Source: Gammaproteobacteria bacterium (lineage in GTDB: Bacteria; Pseudomonadota; Gammaproteobacteria; Steroidobacterales; Woeseiaceae). From it: a stretch of DNA of 37,126 bases. Of this stretch, positions 9,535 to 18,631 are shown piece after piece. The notes under the pieces were generated by a model. That model did no database searches. It was not told the DNA's origin and saw only the letters and a list, made by a program, of their open reading frames with translations. Position 1 is the first letter of the stretch, and every line of letters begins with the position of its first letter. Both the position numbers and the translations under genes were made by a program. The stretch lies in contig JAOTVR010000030.1 in assembly GCA_029863305.1 (NCBI GenBank), forward strand, positions 1 to 37,126. Reading direction: 5' to 3'.

Positions 9535-9548
9535 GATATCGAAATATC
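9535..9548. promoter_or_regulatory. Inverted repeat in the putA-kbl intergenic region, candidate operator
   Basis: GATAT and ATATC form an inverted repeat across 9535-9548; the stretch also reads as a direct repeat of ATATCGA. It covers the -35 zone of the predicted kbl promoter and is about 20 bp upstream of the putA -10. Position alone suggests a shared operator for a regulator of amino-acid catabolism. The regulator is not encoded in the window. Confidence 0.35.
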
Positions 9549-9560
9549 GAGGCGCGTGAT

Positions 9561-9569
9561 TGCTATAAT
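9561..9569 (+). promoter_or_regulatory. Extended -10 promoter for kbl-tdh
   Basis: TGCTATAAT at 9561-9569 is a perfect extended -10 element (TGN plus TATAAT). The -35 region at about 9541-9546 (GAAATA) is poor, as is common with extended -10 promoters. Predicted transcription start is near 9576, giving a leader of about 26 nt before the GTG start of kbl at 9602. Confidence 0.6.
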
Positions 9570-9601
9570 TCGCCCTCCTCTGAAGCCGTGAGAATCATCC
9601 C

Positions 9602-10801
9602 GTGTCCGCCAGCTTTCTCCAGTCTCTCGCAGAACAAACCGACGCTCTCAAGTCTCAAGGACTCTACAAGACCGAACGCCTGATTGCCGGCCCGCAGCAG
9701 GCGGCCATTGATGTCCGCAGCAATGGCGAGGTCCAACATGTCCTGAATCTGTGCGCCAATAATTATCTCGGCCTGGCGAACCATCCGGACGTAATCGCCG
9801 CGGCCCACAAGGCGCTGGATGAATACGGTTACGGCATGGCATCCGTGCGCTTCATTTGTGGCACGCAGACTCTGCACAAGGAACTGGAACAGCGGATCAG
9901 TGACTTCCTTGGCACCGAAGACACCATCCTCTACCCATCCTGTTTTGACGCGAATGGCGGCCTGTTCGAGACCATACTCGGCGAACAGGATGCGGTCATT
10001 TCCGACGCCTTGAATCACGCGAGCATCATCGACGGCATCCGTCTGTCAAAGGCGCAACGATTCCGATATCGGCACAATGATATGCAGGACCTGCAGGCAC
10101 AACTCGAGGCCGCCGACAGCGCCAACGTCAAACTTGTCGTGACCGACGGGGTATTCTCGATGGACGGCACGATCGCCGATCTCGCCGCAATTTGCGATCT
10201 GGCCGACAAGCACGACGCGCTGACGATGATCGATGACTGCCACGCAACGGGTTTCCTCGGGGACACGGGCCGTGGCACTCACGAGTACCGCGGGACGATG
10301 GGACGCGTCGACATCATTACCGGAACACTGGGTAAAGCACTCGGCGGCGCGTCGGGTGGATTTACCTCGGGACGCAAGGAAATTGTTGCCTGGCTGCGGC
10401 AGCGATCCCGGCCTTATCTGTTTTCGAACTCGGTTGCCCCGATCATTGCCGCGTCGTCAATCGCGGTCTTTGAGCTGCTCGAACGGGACAGTTCGCTGCG
10501 TGAGAAACTGCATGCCAACGCGGCCTATTTTCGCAGTCAGATGACCGATCGAGGCTTCGATCTCAAACCCGGAGAACATCCGATCATCCCCGTCATGCTC
10601 GGCGATGCGAAGCTCGCGACGACCATGGCCGACAAGCTGCTGCAACGCGATATCTACGTGATTGGCTTCGCATTTCCGGTCGTGCCGCAGGGCCAGGCCC
10701 GCATTCGCACGCAGATGTCGGCCGGACTGAGCCGCAAACAACTCGATCGGGCGGTTGAAGCATTCACTAAAGTAGGACGTGAACTTAAGGTCATAAGCTG
10801 A
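9602..10801 (+). CDS. kbl: 2-amino-3-ketobutyrate CoA ligase (glycine C-acetyltransferase)
   Basis: This 399-residue PLP enzyme cleaves 2-amino-3-ketobutyrate with CoA to glycine and acetyl-CoA, the second step of threonine breakdown through Tdh. The PLP lysine is K245 in [14 protein letters not shown]. Other family stretches are [25 protein letters not shown] and [11 protein letters not shown]. Length and ends match E. coli Kbl (398 aa). The start is GTG at 9602. The TGA stop shares its A with the ATG of tdh (TGATG, 10799-10803), so the two pathway enzymes are translationally coupled. It is divergent from putA. Confidence 0.97.
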   Translation: MSASFLQSLAEQTDALKSQGLYKTERLIAGPQQAAIDVRSNGEVQHVLNLCANNYLGLANHPDVIAAAHKALDEYGYGMASVRFICGTQTLHKELEQRISDFLGTEDTILYPSCFDANGGLFETILGEQDAVISDALNHASIIDGIRLSKAQRFRYRHNDMQDLQAQLEAADSANVKLVVTDGVFSMDGTIADLAAICDLADKHDALTMIDDCHATGFLGDTGRGTHEYRGTMGRVDIITGTLGKALGGASGGFTSGRKEIVAWLRQRSRPYLFSNSVAPIIAASSIAVFELLERDSSLREKLHANAAYFRSQMTDRGFDLKPGEHPIIPVMLGDAKLATTMADKLLQRDIYVIGFAFPVVPQGQARIRTQMSAGLSRKQLDRAVEAFTKVGRELKVIS

Positions 10802-11826
10802 TGAAAGCATTAGTAAAATCTAAAGCTGAGCGCGGTATCTGGATGGAGGAAATCGAGCGGCCGCGCGTCGGCCATAACGATGTTCTGATCAGGATCAACC
10901 GCACGGCAATTTGCGGCACCGACATTCACATCTACCAGTGGGATGACTGGGCGCAGCGCACGATCCCGGTGCCGCTGACCGCGGGGCACGAATTCAGCGG
11001 CGAAATTGTCGAGTGCGGTAGTGAGGTGAAGGGTTACCACGTTGGCGATCGAGTCTCCGCAGAAGGACACATCACCTGCGGCGTGTGTCGTAACTGTCGC
11101 GCCGGTCGCCGCCACCTCTGCATGAATACCCTTGGCGTCGGTGTCAGCCGGCCGGGCGCATTCGCCGAATACCTGGCTGTACCAGCTTTTAACGTGTTCA
11201 AGCTCCCGGACACCATTAGCGATGACATGGCGTCGATTCTGGATCCGCTTGGCAATGCAACGCACACGGCCCTGTCATTCGACGTCGTCGGCGAAGACGT
11301 ACTGATAACCGGAGCAGGTCCGATCGGCATCATGGCCGTCGCCATCGCCCGTTACGCGGGGGCACGCCACATCGTCATAACCGACATCAACGACTACAGA
11401 CTGGAACTGGCCAAGAAAATGGGCGCATCACGCGCGCTCAACGTAACCCGGGAGTCGATAGACGACACGATGCGCGGCCTCGGAATGGAAGAAGGCTTTG
11501 ACGTCGGAATGGAAATGTCAGGCAACCCGCAGGCGTTTCGCGACATGCTGCGCACAATGCATCACGGCGGCAAGGTGGCCCTGCTGGGCATACCGCCAGG
11601 CGATACCAGCATCGACTGGAACGAGGTGATTTTCAAAGGACTGATCATCAAAGGTGTCTACGGACGCGAGATGTTCGAAACCTGGTACAAGATGTCGAGC
11701 ATGCTGCAGAGCGGTCTGAATATTGACCCGATCATCACACATCACTACCCGATCGACGAATTCCAGCCGGCCTTTGACCTGATGGAATCCGGTCAGTCGG
11801 GCAAGGTCATACTGCACTGGACCTGA
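10801..11826 (+). CDS. tdh: L-threonine 3-dehydrogenase
   Basis: This 341-residue zinc-dependent medium-chain dehydrogenase oxidises L-threonine to 2-amino-3-ketobutyrate with NAD+. Catalytic zinc ligands are C38 (AICGTD) and H63-E64 (AGHEFSGE); structural zinc cysteines are C93, C96, C99 and C107, the same numbering as in E. coli Tdh. The nucleotide-binding motif is GAGPIGIMA. It forms an operon with kbl by a 1-bp overlap. It converges with sppA 21 bp downstream, and no clear intrinsic terminator was seen in that gap. Confidence 0.97.
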   Translation: MKALVKSKAERGIWMEEIERPRVGHNDVLIRINRTAICGTDIHIYQWDDWAQRTIPVPLTAGHEFSGEIVECGSEVKGYHVGDRVSAEGHITCGVCRNCRAGRRHLCMNTLGVGVSRPGAFAEYLAVPAFNVFKLPDTISDDMASILDPLGNATHTALSFDVVGEDVLITGAGPIGIMAVAIARYAGARHIVITDINDYRLELAKKMGASRALNVTRESIDDTMRGLGMEEGFDVGMEMSGNPQAFRDMLRTMHHGGKVALLGIPPGDTSIDWNEVIFKGLIIKGVYGREMFETWYKMSSMLQSGLNIDPIITHHYPIDEFQPAFDLMESGQSGKVILHWT

Positions 11827-11847
11827 GTCGGCGAGACTGTGGCCCTC

Positions 11848-13701
11848 CTACTGGATGGCGCAGAAGCAGTGCGAATAGATTCCCCTGGGATCGTTGAAGC
11901 GCAGCAGTGTGTCGGTCTTCTCGCCAAGCTGCCGGGCCATCTCTTCAAGAGCCAACGGCCGATCCAGCCAGGCCGACACGTCAACACCTGCGCGCACACT
12001 CATGCCAAGTAAATCGACGAAGAACTGTTCCATCGCTGACATCTCATGGTCGATGTTCTTGATACCGAATTCATCCTCACCAAGTCCCGCAAGTTCCGCT
12101 GCGGCAGCAATCGCATCGTCAAGGCCGCCAAGCTCATCGATGAGCCCGTTGTTCAGGGCATCAATTCCCGTCCAGACCTGCCCCTGACCAATCAGGTCAA
12201 CCTCACTCTTTTCCATCTCGCGCGCCGCAGCAACATCGCTGATAAAATCGTCGTAGCCATCATTGATAACGAGCTGAAAGAGCTGCTTGGCGTGTTCGGA
12301 CATTTCCTTGTCGGGCCGCAATTCACCCGACCATGGCGTCGAACCGACACCATCCGTGGCGATTCCGATCGCATCGAGTGTTCGTTGATAGGTCGGGAAC
12401 ATGCCAAATATGCCAATCGATCCGGTGATGGTCGACGGACTCGCAATAATCCGGTCTGCGTTCATTGAAATCGTATAGCCGCCTGATGCAGCGACGCTGC
12501 TCATTGAAGCAACCACGGGAATTCCTTTGGCACGCAACGCCTTGACCTCGTCCGTTATGATCTCCGATGCGAACGAACTGCCGCCAGGGCTGTCGACCCG
12601 AAGGACTACGGCTTTGACCGATTCGTCGTTGCGTGCCCGCCGCAACAATGCCGCAGTCGAATCGCCGCCGATTCTCCCCGGCGGCTGCGTGCCGAAGAGG
12701 ATTTCTCCCGCGGCGACTATGACGGCCACGTTCTCGGCGCCGGCCTTGCCGCCGGATAGCAATCGCATTTGCGCAAGATAGTCGTACATGCCCGCAGAAC
12801 TGAATGTATCCGGAGTTTCGGAATCCTCGCCAACAAGGTCAATCAACAGACTGCGCACCTCTATGCGTGTCAGCAAATCATCGACAAGGCCATGTTCTTC
12901 AGCAGCTGTCGCTATGTCGCCGCCGGCCGCCCTGACGTATTCCAGATAGTTGTTCGCAAAATCACCAATCGCTCCATCCTCGAGGCCTCTGGCTGTCTCA
13001 ACATCCGTTTGATACAGCACCCATAGTTGATTGATGAGTCGCGTCGTCGTTTCGCGATCCTCGTCGGACATGTCCATGCGCGTATACGGCTCGACAAACG
13101 ACTTATGTGTTCCCACGCGAAATACGTTCCAATCGATGCGCAATAACTCGATCGCGTCCCGGAAGTAATTCTGGAAACGACCGAAGCCCCGCATGATCAG
13201 CAATCCGTCAGGATGCAAATAGACCTGATCAGCATGGGCGGCCAGGTAATAGCCCTGCTGACTCAGGAAATCAGCGCTGGCAATGACAGGCTTTCCAGAC
13301 GATTTGAACTCCTCAATCGCCGCAGCAATGTGCTGCAACTTGCTGAGGCCGGCCCCAAACAGACCGCTAAGCTCAAGATAGACCACCTCTATCCGATCAT
13401 CGTCCCTGGCGTACTCCAATGCATCAACGATGTCCTGCACCAATGTCTGTGGCTTGCCGTCACCGGCCAACTCCGCCAGCGCGCGGTCCAGCGGATCGCC
13501 CTCGTACTGCTCGACCAGAAATCCAACCGGTTGAATGACAAGTGCGGCCGTTTTTGGAAGTACCCGTGGGGCGCCTGACATTGCGCCGAAAAAACCGAAG
13601 AACAAGAACAATAACAGCACGAGGTGCAGTACCTTGCGCAGCACATCTGCGCCGCTCCAGACGGCAGAAAAGAGCCTGACTAGCAGATTTTTCCTGGTCA
13701 C
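11848..13701 (-). CDS. sppA: SppA, signal peptide peptidase (67-kDa type)
   Basis: This 617-residue membrane-anchored serine protease degrades cleaved signal peptides in the periplasm. One transmembrane anchor lies at about residues 22-42. It has the duplicated ClpP-like fold of the long form (E. coli SppA 618 aa). The catalytic lysine is K200 in GTHKSFVEP, and the nucleophile is S407 in SVAASGGYTIS. The start is GTG at 13701. If the neighbouring sugar-dehydrogenase-like gene is read with its frameshift repaired, its stop lies 7 bp upstream of this start, which would make sppA the last gene of the TRAP cluster operon. Confidence 0.96.
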   Translation of the reverse strand: MTRKNLLVRLFSAVWSGADVLRKVLHLVLLLFLFFGFFGAMSGAPRVLPKTAALVIQPVGFLVEQYEGDPLDRALAELAGDGKPQTLVQDIVDALEYARDDDRIEVVYLELSGLFGAGLSKLQHIAAAIEEFKSSGKPVIASADFLSQQGYYLAAHADQVYLHPDGLLIMRGFGRFQNYFRDAIELLRIDWNVFRVGTHKSFVEPYTRMDMSDEDRETTTRLINQLWVLYQTDVETARGLEDGAIGDFANNYLEYVRAAGGDIATAAEEHGLVDDLLTRIEVRSLLIDLVGEDSETPDTFSSAGMYDYLAQMRLLSGGKAGAENVAVIVAAGEILFGTQPPGRIGGDSTAALLRRARNDESVKAVVLRVDSPGGSSFASEIITDEVKALRAKGIPVVASMSSVAASGGYTISMNADRIIASPSTITGSIGIFGMFPTYQRTLDAIGIATDGVGSTPWSGELRPDKEMSEHAKQLFQLVINDGYDDFISDVAAAREMEKSEVDLIGQGQVWTGIDALNNGLIDELGGLDDAIAAAAELAGLGEDEFGIKNIDHEMSAMEQFFVDLLGMSVRAGVDVSAWLDRPLALEEMARQLGEKTDTLLRFNDPRGIYSHCFCAIQ

Positions 13702-13708
13702 GATTTAC

Positions 13709-13789
13709 TCACCCTGCATAAGTGATTCGGTACACTTTGCCCGCATAGTCGTCACTGACCAGCATTGATCCGTCTTCGAGAATCAAAAA
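13709..13789 (-). other. Frameshifted 3' tail of the sugar dehydrogenase-like gene
   Basis: On the minus strand the coding frame meets a run of five T (complement of A at 13785-13789) and then TGA at 13785-13783. Adding one T lets the frame continue to a TGA at 13711-13709, coding for a tail that includes LVSDDYAGKVYRITY, a typical end for this propeller family. The repaired protein would be 364 residues and its stop would lie 7 bp before sppA. This is either a homopolymer sequencing or assembly error, a real mutation, or a slippage site. Confidence 0.8.
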
Positions 13790-14802
13790 TCAACGGGGCG
13801 GCCGGACACTTTCTTTTTGCGTAACCAGCCCATCGCGAATACCTCGTAGGACACTGGCGTGTCATTTTCCAGGTTCACGACACTGATTCTATAGCCAATC
13901 TTCGTCGAACGGTTCCATGAGCCGTGCTCGGCGATGAATATCTGTCCGCGATATTCGGGCGGAAACATTTGGCCAGTATAGAATTTGACGCCCAACGGGG
14001 CGACATGCGGGCCGAGTTTCTGCGCCGGAGGCGTGTAGTCTTCGCAGTTTCTGCCTTCACCATACTCAGGATCCGGAATATCACCCGCATGACAATACGG
14101 ATAGCCGAAGTGCAAGCCGGGCTGCGGCGCACGATTCAGCTCTCCTGGCGGTATGTCGTCACCCATCATGTCGCGACCATTATCGGTGAACCACAGCTCA
14201 CCGGTTTTGGGGTGCCAGGTGAAGCCGACCGAATTGCGAATTCCCTCGGCATAGACTTCACGTTCAGAGCCATCGGGGTTGGCGCGAATAATCTGCGCAA
14301 ACCCTTCGTCACCCCGGTCGCAAATATTGCATGGAGCTCCGATTGCAATATAAAGCTTGCCATCAGGCCCGAATCCAATATAGCGCCAGCCATGGTGTTT
14401 TTCGTCCGGTAAATCGATATCAAGGACTTCCGCGTCGGGCATTTCATCAAAGCGCTTGCCGACATCCCCAAAACGAAAAATTCTGTCAACCTCGGCGACA
14501 TACAGATAGCCGTCATGAAAGGCAATGCCATTGGGTGTATTCAGACCCGAAACGATCTTATGCACCAGCGGAGCCGCATCGCCTTGCGGGACAAGCGCAT
14601 ACACCGAGTTGGCACGACGATTTGATACGAAAACCACGCCGTCGTCACCCAGCGCAAGAGACCGCGCATTCGGCACATCCGCGTAAACCTCTATCCTGAA
14701 GCCGGCTGGCAGTGATATGTCATCGAGATCAACTTCCGCGATAGCCGAAGACTGCAACAACACCAGAATCAGCATGACGAACGCACTGACCGGAGATTTC
14801 AT
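13783..14802 (-). CDS. Secreted PQQ-dependent sugar dehydrogenase-like protein, 3' frameshifted
   Basis: The 339-residue reading frame has a signal peptide (cleavage near SSAIA, residues 18-22) and a six-bladed propeller sequence of the glucose/sorbosone dehydrogenase family (COG2133). Marks include PNGIAFHDGYLYVAE, IGAPCNICDRGDE, GIRNSVGFTWHP, ELWFTDNGRD and IAEHGSWNRS. Such proteins sit in the periplasm and often use PQQ, but many members have no known substrate. AGAGGTG precedes the ATG at 14802. The frame ends abruptly after GRPVDF; one extra base restores a typical family C-terminus (see the frameshift entry). It lies 16 bp after dctM, so it is probably part of the TRAP operon. The name sorbosone dehydrogenase should not be taken as function. 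Confidence 0.85.
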   Translation of the reverse strand: MKSPVSAFVMLILVLLQSSAIAEVDLDDISLPAGFRIEVYADVPNARSLALGDDGVVFVSNRRANSVYALVPQGDAAPLVHKIVSGLNTPNGIAFHDGYLYVAEVDRIFRFGDVGKRFDEMPDAEVLDIDLPDEKHHGWRYIGFGPDGKLYIAIGAPCNICDRGDEGFAQIIRANPDGSEREVYAEGIRNSVGFTWHPKTGELWFTDNGRDMMGDDIPPGELNRAPQPGLHFGYPYCHAGDIPDPEYGEGRNCEDYTPPAQKLGPHVAPLGVKFYTGQMFPPEYRGQIFIAEHGSWNRSTKIGYRISVVNLENDTPVSYEVFAMGWLRKKKVSGRPVDF

Positions 14803-14818
14803 AATACACCTCTAGTTA

Positions 14819-16081
14819 TCAGGGACTTGCGACCAGCCAAAGAGACAGTGCCGGCCAAAACGTTATCAGTATGACGGACAGCATCAGTATAATCAGGAAC
14901 GGGAACGTCGCAGAATACACATGCATGATCGGTTTCTCGAACCGATAACTTGCGATAAACAGATTCAGCCCAACCGGCGGCGTCATGTACCCCAACTGCA
15001 TCGCGGCGAGGAACACGATCCCGAGGTGAACTTCGTGAACACCATATTCCGCGGCGATCGGCAGTATGAGCGGCACCACCAGCACGATCGCGGAAAAAAT
15101 ATCGAGAATCGCCCCGAGAACCAGAAGGAACACGAGCAACAGAATCAGAAATGACACCGGGCTCGATACAAGACTCGCAACATACTCGAGTAGCATCTGC
15201 GGTATGCCAGCGCTGATCATGTAATTCGTTGAGGCGAGAGAAACGCCGAGAATAATCAGAATGCCTCCGACCAACAACATTGATGCGCGCATGATTTGTG
15301 GCAACTCGGACAGCCGAATCTCCCGGTGTATGACAACTTCAACAATCAGGACATAAAGCGCCGTGACCGCGGCCGCTTCGGAGACGGCGAGAAAACCCGA
15401 ATAAATTCCTCCGAGCACGACGAAAGGCAGCGGAATTTCCCAGATCGACTCCCTGAGTACAGCCGCTGTTGCGCGCCACGAGAAACTGGACAGTGGCTTG
15501 CGGTTGTCGCGGTTCACCCACAAACTCCAGACGGACAACATAGCGAGCATGACCATGCCTGGCAGAATTCCGGCCAGGAACAGACTATCGATCGAGACTT
15601 CGGCAATAACGCCATAGAGAATCAGTGGCAAGGACGGCGCAAACAGTAATCCGAGACTACCCGACGAGGTGACGAGACCCAGGTTGAACTTGTCCGGATA
15701 ACCGTCGTGCTTGAGAGCCGGATACAGAATCGCGCCGAGTGCAATGATCGTGACGCCCGATGCGCCTGTGAATGCGGTAAAGAACGCACACGCAGCCAGA
15801 GCCACCAACGCAAGCCCACCTGGCAACCAACCGAGCATCGCGCCCGTTAATCTGACAAGACGTTTCGGCGCGTCGCTTTCGCTCAGTACATACCCGGCAA
15901 AAGTAAACAGGGGTATGGCGGCGAGAAATGGAAGATCGGCGATACTCTGAATTTCGAGCGCCATGTTCATCAGGTCAGTGTCGTCCCTATGAAACCCGAA
16001 CATCGCGCTTGTGGCGATGACCGCGAATAAGGGCGCACCGAGTATGGCCAGCAACAACAAAATGATGCTCACCAGAATCAC
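14819..16081 (-). CDS. dctM: TRAP transporter large permease, DctM type
   Basis: This 420-residue integral membrane protein has about eleven to twelve hydrophobic segments and family marks such as GASGVTIIALGAILYPAL, SSGSLGLLFAPSLPLILYG and YMTPPVGLNLF. It is the ion-coupled transport subunit of a tripartite ATP-independent periplasmic transporter. I chose the GTG at 16081, which overlaps the dctQ stop as GTGA and gives the family N-terminus VILVSIILLLLAILG. An in-frame ATG at 16198 would add 39 residues of out-of-frame dctQ. The next gene starts 16 bp after its stop. Confidence 0.94.
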   Translation of the reverse strand: MILVSIILLLLAILGAPLFAVIATSAMFGFHRDDTDLMNMALEIQSIADLPFLAAIPLFTFAGYVLSESDAPKRLVRLTGAMLGWLPGGLALVALAACAFFTAFTGASGVTIIALGAILYPALKHDGYPDKFNLGLVTSSGSLGLLFAPSLPLILYGVIAEVSIDSLFLAGILPGMVMLAMLSVWSLWVNRDNRKPLSSFSWRATAAVLRESIWEIPLPFVVLGGIYSGFLAVSEAAAVTALYVLIVEVVIHREIRLSELPQIMRASMLLVGGILIILGVSLASTNYMISAGIPQMLLEYVASLVSSPVSFLILLLVFLLVLGAILDIFSAIVLVVPLILPIAAEYGVHEVHLGIVFLAAMQLGYMTPPVGLNLFIASYRFEKPIMHVYSATFPFLIILMLSVILITFWPALSLWLVASP

Positions 16082-16599
16082 GGTGTTGCGACCTTCCCAA
16101 CACCTGTAAACAGGCTGGCAATCTTTTTGATCGCGAGAATGACGAATCGATAGCTGATCAGCGCAAACGCGACCGGCAGAATGACGTGGGCAATCCATGC
16201 GGGAGTATCGACCAGCACCGTGTCTTCAAATTCAATCTCGATCTGCAGATAGCGCCACGCCTGAACGGCGATGACTGCGCAGACGACAGCCGCGAATATG
16301 TCGACAACTATGCGAGTGATATCCACAAGCCAGTCGGGCAGCAAATGGGAAAGCACATCAATGCGAATGTGACGGTCGTCGCGGCACGCGGCGATCGATC
16401 CGACCATCGCGAGCCACAACACCATGAGCTTCAGAAGCTCATCAACCCAGATAATTCCCGTGTCAAAAACCTCGCGAAGAACGATCTGGCCCACCGCGAG
16501 CGCAATCATGCCACCCAGCATGGCAACGAGGGCGACATTCTCGAGCAGCCGACCAAATCGGTCCAGCCTGGAAAGAAAGGCGATCAAGCCGGAACTCAC
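16078..16599 (-). CDS. dctQ: TRAP transporter small permease, DctQ type
   Basis: This 173-residue protein has four hydrophobic segments, the standard topology of DctQ, with the family stretch TGIIWVDELLKLMVLWLAMVG in the second helix. It joins with DctM to form the membrane part of a TRAP transporter. The start is GTG at 16599, only 2 bp after the dctP stop, with GGAAACTGA just upstream as a possible ribosome site. The stop overlaps the dctM start by 4 bp, so stoichiometric translation is likely. Confidence 0.9.
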   Translation of the reverse strand: MSSGLIAFLSRLDRFGRLLENVALVAMLGGMIALAVGQIVLREVFDTGIIWVDELLKLMVLWLAMVGSIAACRDDRHIRIDVLSHLLPDWLVDITRIVVDIFAAVVCAVIAVQAWRYLQIEIEFEDTVLVDTPAWIAHVILPVAFALISYRFVILAIKKIASLFTGVGKVATP

Positions 16600-16601
16600 A
16601 C

Positions 16602-17609
16602 TCAGTTTCCAGCTACGCCTACACTACCATTACGAAAGTCCTGCACGTACTGCATCATCACGTCATACAATTCGAGAGAGTATTCGCCATTCTCTGCCAT
16701 GCTGCGATTCGACCGCGACAGGACATCGCGTATATGCGCGATTTCCTCTGCATCAGGCACGACGCGCTCGATACCCGCATTCAACAGAGCTTCCATCGCC
16801 GCTTTGTTATCGACCAGATTTTTCTTGTCGAACTTTGAATAGGTGGCTGTCATCACGTCACGGACGATGGCCTGATCCTCAGCACTGAGCTTATTGAATG
16901 ACTTCTCGGCAACGGCCATAAAACCCATCGTGTATACGAGCGGCATGTCGGTAACGTATTTGACCTTGGTGTGCCACTGCAGCACCAGCGCGCCAATGGG
17001 TGAAATCGCGACGATGTCGATCAATCCGGTCTGCAGGCCAGTAAGTACGTCAGTCAGCGGCAGTGTCACCGGCGATAACGACAATGCTTCCATCGAGGCG
17101 TAGCTAATCGTGTCACCTTCGGGCACCCAGATACGCTTGCCTTTCATGTCGTCAAGACCCCTGACAGGTTCGTTCGACATGATGACCGCAAATCCCGTGG
17201 CAGCGAAACCGAAATTAATAAATCCTTTATCTTCGAGACCACTCTTGATGGTTTGATCAAGGTGCTCCCGCACGAAGGCTGCTTCATCCTCGGAATCGAA
17301 GGTCAATGGCAACCCATACAAACTGATTTCAGGATAGATCTTCTGCAATGCTGACGGTGTAAATGCACCACCATGCAGATTGCCAATACGAATCTTACCG
17401 AGCACCTTGGCGTCATTGCCCATGACACCGCCGCCGTAATACTTGATCTGTACACGACCCTCCGTGCGTTCCTTGATTTCTTTCGCTCCGGCGCGCATTT
17501 CCTCCATCCAGACGGATCCCTCCGGGGCAACTGTAGCAATCTTGAGTACCGTCGCATTCGTCAGCCCACTAAACGCCAATAACGAAACAATAAGTGCGAA
17601 TTTCTTCAT
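16602..17609 (-). CDS. dctP: TRAP transporter periplasmic binding protein, DctP family
   Basis: This 335-residue protein starts with a signal peptide (MKKFALIVSLLAFSGLTNA) and continues with KIATVAPEGSVWMEEM, a standard DctP opening. It should deliver a substrate to DctQM in the periplasm. ATG 17609 is chosen because AAAGGAAA lies just upstream and a signal peptide follows; an in-frame upstream codon at 17708 would hide it. The segment that normally reads K-I-R-V-P has W161 in place of the carboxylate-binding arginine (GKRIWVPEGD), which suggests a ligand that is not a simple carboxylate. It lies between a TatT lipoprotein gene and dctQ. Confidence 0.92.
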   Translation of the reverse strand: MKKFALIVSLLAFSGLTNATVLKIATVAPEGSVWMEEMRAGAKEIKERTEGRVQIKYYGGGVMGNDAKVLGKIRIGNLHGGAFTPSALQKIYPEISLYGLPLTFDSEDEAAFVREHLDQTIKSGLEDKGFINFGFAATGFAVIMSNEPVRGLDDMKGKRIWVPEGDTISYASMEALSLSPVTLPLTDVLTGLQTGLIDIVAISPIGALVLQWHTKVKYVTDMPLVYTMGFMAVAEKSFNKLSAEDQAIVRDVMTATYSKFDKKNLVDNKAAMEALLNAGIERVVPDAEEIAHIRDVLSRSNRSMAENGEYSLELYDVMMQYVQDFRNGSVGVAGN

Positions 17610-17625
17610 CGAGTTTCCTTTCAGA

Positions 17626-18501
17626 TCAGAAATAATCATCGGCAGCCGCGCGCAGCTGCAGGGCTTCTTCCTGTGCCAGAACGTTGGTAAGCGTTTTGCC
17701 TTGCTCATACGGGCTTGCCTGGAGCACCTCGTTCACGAGTTGATCATGCAACTCTCTCTCGTAAAGAAGTCTTGCGTAGCCCTTGGCAAATTCTATCTTC
17801 GCGCTGAGATCGCGGCCGCCTGACAAGGCAATGGCTTTTTCGAAGTGCACTCGCGCTTCCTCGGGCTTGCCGCCCAATGCTGGCGGCCTGAGCGTCAATA
17901 TGATCCCCAGATACATGTGTGCCGCGCCGTTGGCCGAGTCACCACTGAGTTCCAGATAGCGCTTGACCAGCGCTTCTGCCTGCGGCAATTCGGCGAGTGA
18001 GTTCCAGTCCGAGCTGTGCGCCCGCAAGTACGCCAACGTCGCAAAAACGTAGACGTAAACAGCGTCGGCATGTCGATCCGTCAGGCCGGACAGTGTCGCG
18101 ATGAAGTCGTCATGGTTCAGTGAGCGCCAATCGCAGGCGGCGAGATAGATGGCGCAGATACCCCGCAGGGCGTAGTCACGGGCGCGTGCCGTCAAGCGGC
18201 TCGCCCGGGCGGCATCGTCGACAAACACCGCGCCATACGACGCGTACAGATTCGCGGCGGCACCGAGCATCGCCGGATCATCGGGGCTGCCCTCGACAAA
18301 ACTGTCCATCAACAGCATGTAGGATGGCATGCCTGCGCGTACCGTCTCCGGGTCATCCTGGTTGAGAATCGCGCTGGAAAGATTGTCCGCCAGGCCGCTG
18401 GCTGCATTTGAAACGAGCGAAGCACAACCACTCGACAGCAGAGCTGTCGTCAATAACAGGAGAATGGCGGCGGCCAGCCGGCTGCGGTTTTTCAATCCCA
18501 T
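17626..18501 (-). CDS. TatT-type lipoprotein, TRAP transporter T-component
   Basis: This 291-residue protein has a lipoprotein signal peptide with lipobox LLSSGC near residue 25. It is otherwise mostly helical, with repeat-like segments such as AHMYLGIILTLRPPALGGKPEEARVHFEKAI that resemble the TPR-like fold of the TRAP transporter T-component family (Treponema pallidum TatT, Tp0956). TatT forms a trimer that docks several DctP-type proteins. It is the first gene of the TRAP cluster, 16 bp before dctP, which supports the call. It probably sits in the inner face of the outer membrane or the periplasmic face of the inner membrane. The 130 bp upstream to rplS should hold the operon promoter, but no clear consensus was found. 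Confidence 0.82.
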   Translation of the reverse strand: MGLKNRSRLAAAILLLLTTALLSSGCASLVSNAASGLADNLSSAILNQDDPETVRAGMPSYMLLMDSFVEGSPDDPAMLGAAANLYASYGAVFVDDAARASRLTARARDYALRGICAIYLAACDWRSLNHDDFIATLSGLTDRHADAVYVYVFATLAYLRAHSSDWNSLAELPQAEALVKRYLELSGDSANGAAHMYLGIILTLRPPALGGKPEEARVHFEKAIALSGGRDLSAKIEFAKGYARLLYERELHDQLVNEVLQASPYEQGKTLTNVLAQEEALQLRAAADDYF

Positions 18502-18631
18502 GCAAGAAAAGACCCTGGTCTGGAACGTTGGTTCAGAGCAAGACTAGCATTTTAGGGGTCGAATCACTGTGAATCGACTGCCAAATGGACGACAAATCCG
18601 ACCGCATCGGCGGGCCGGCAAAAACCATAAT

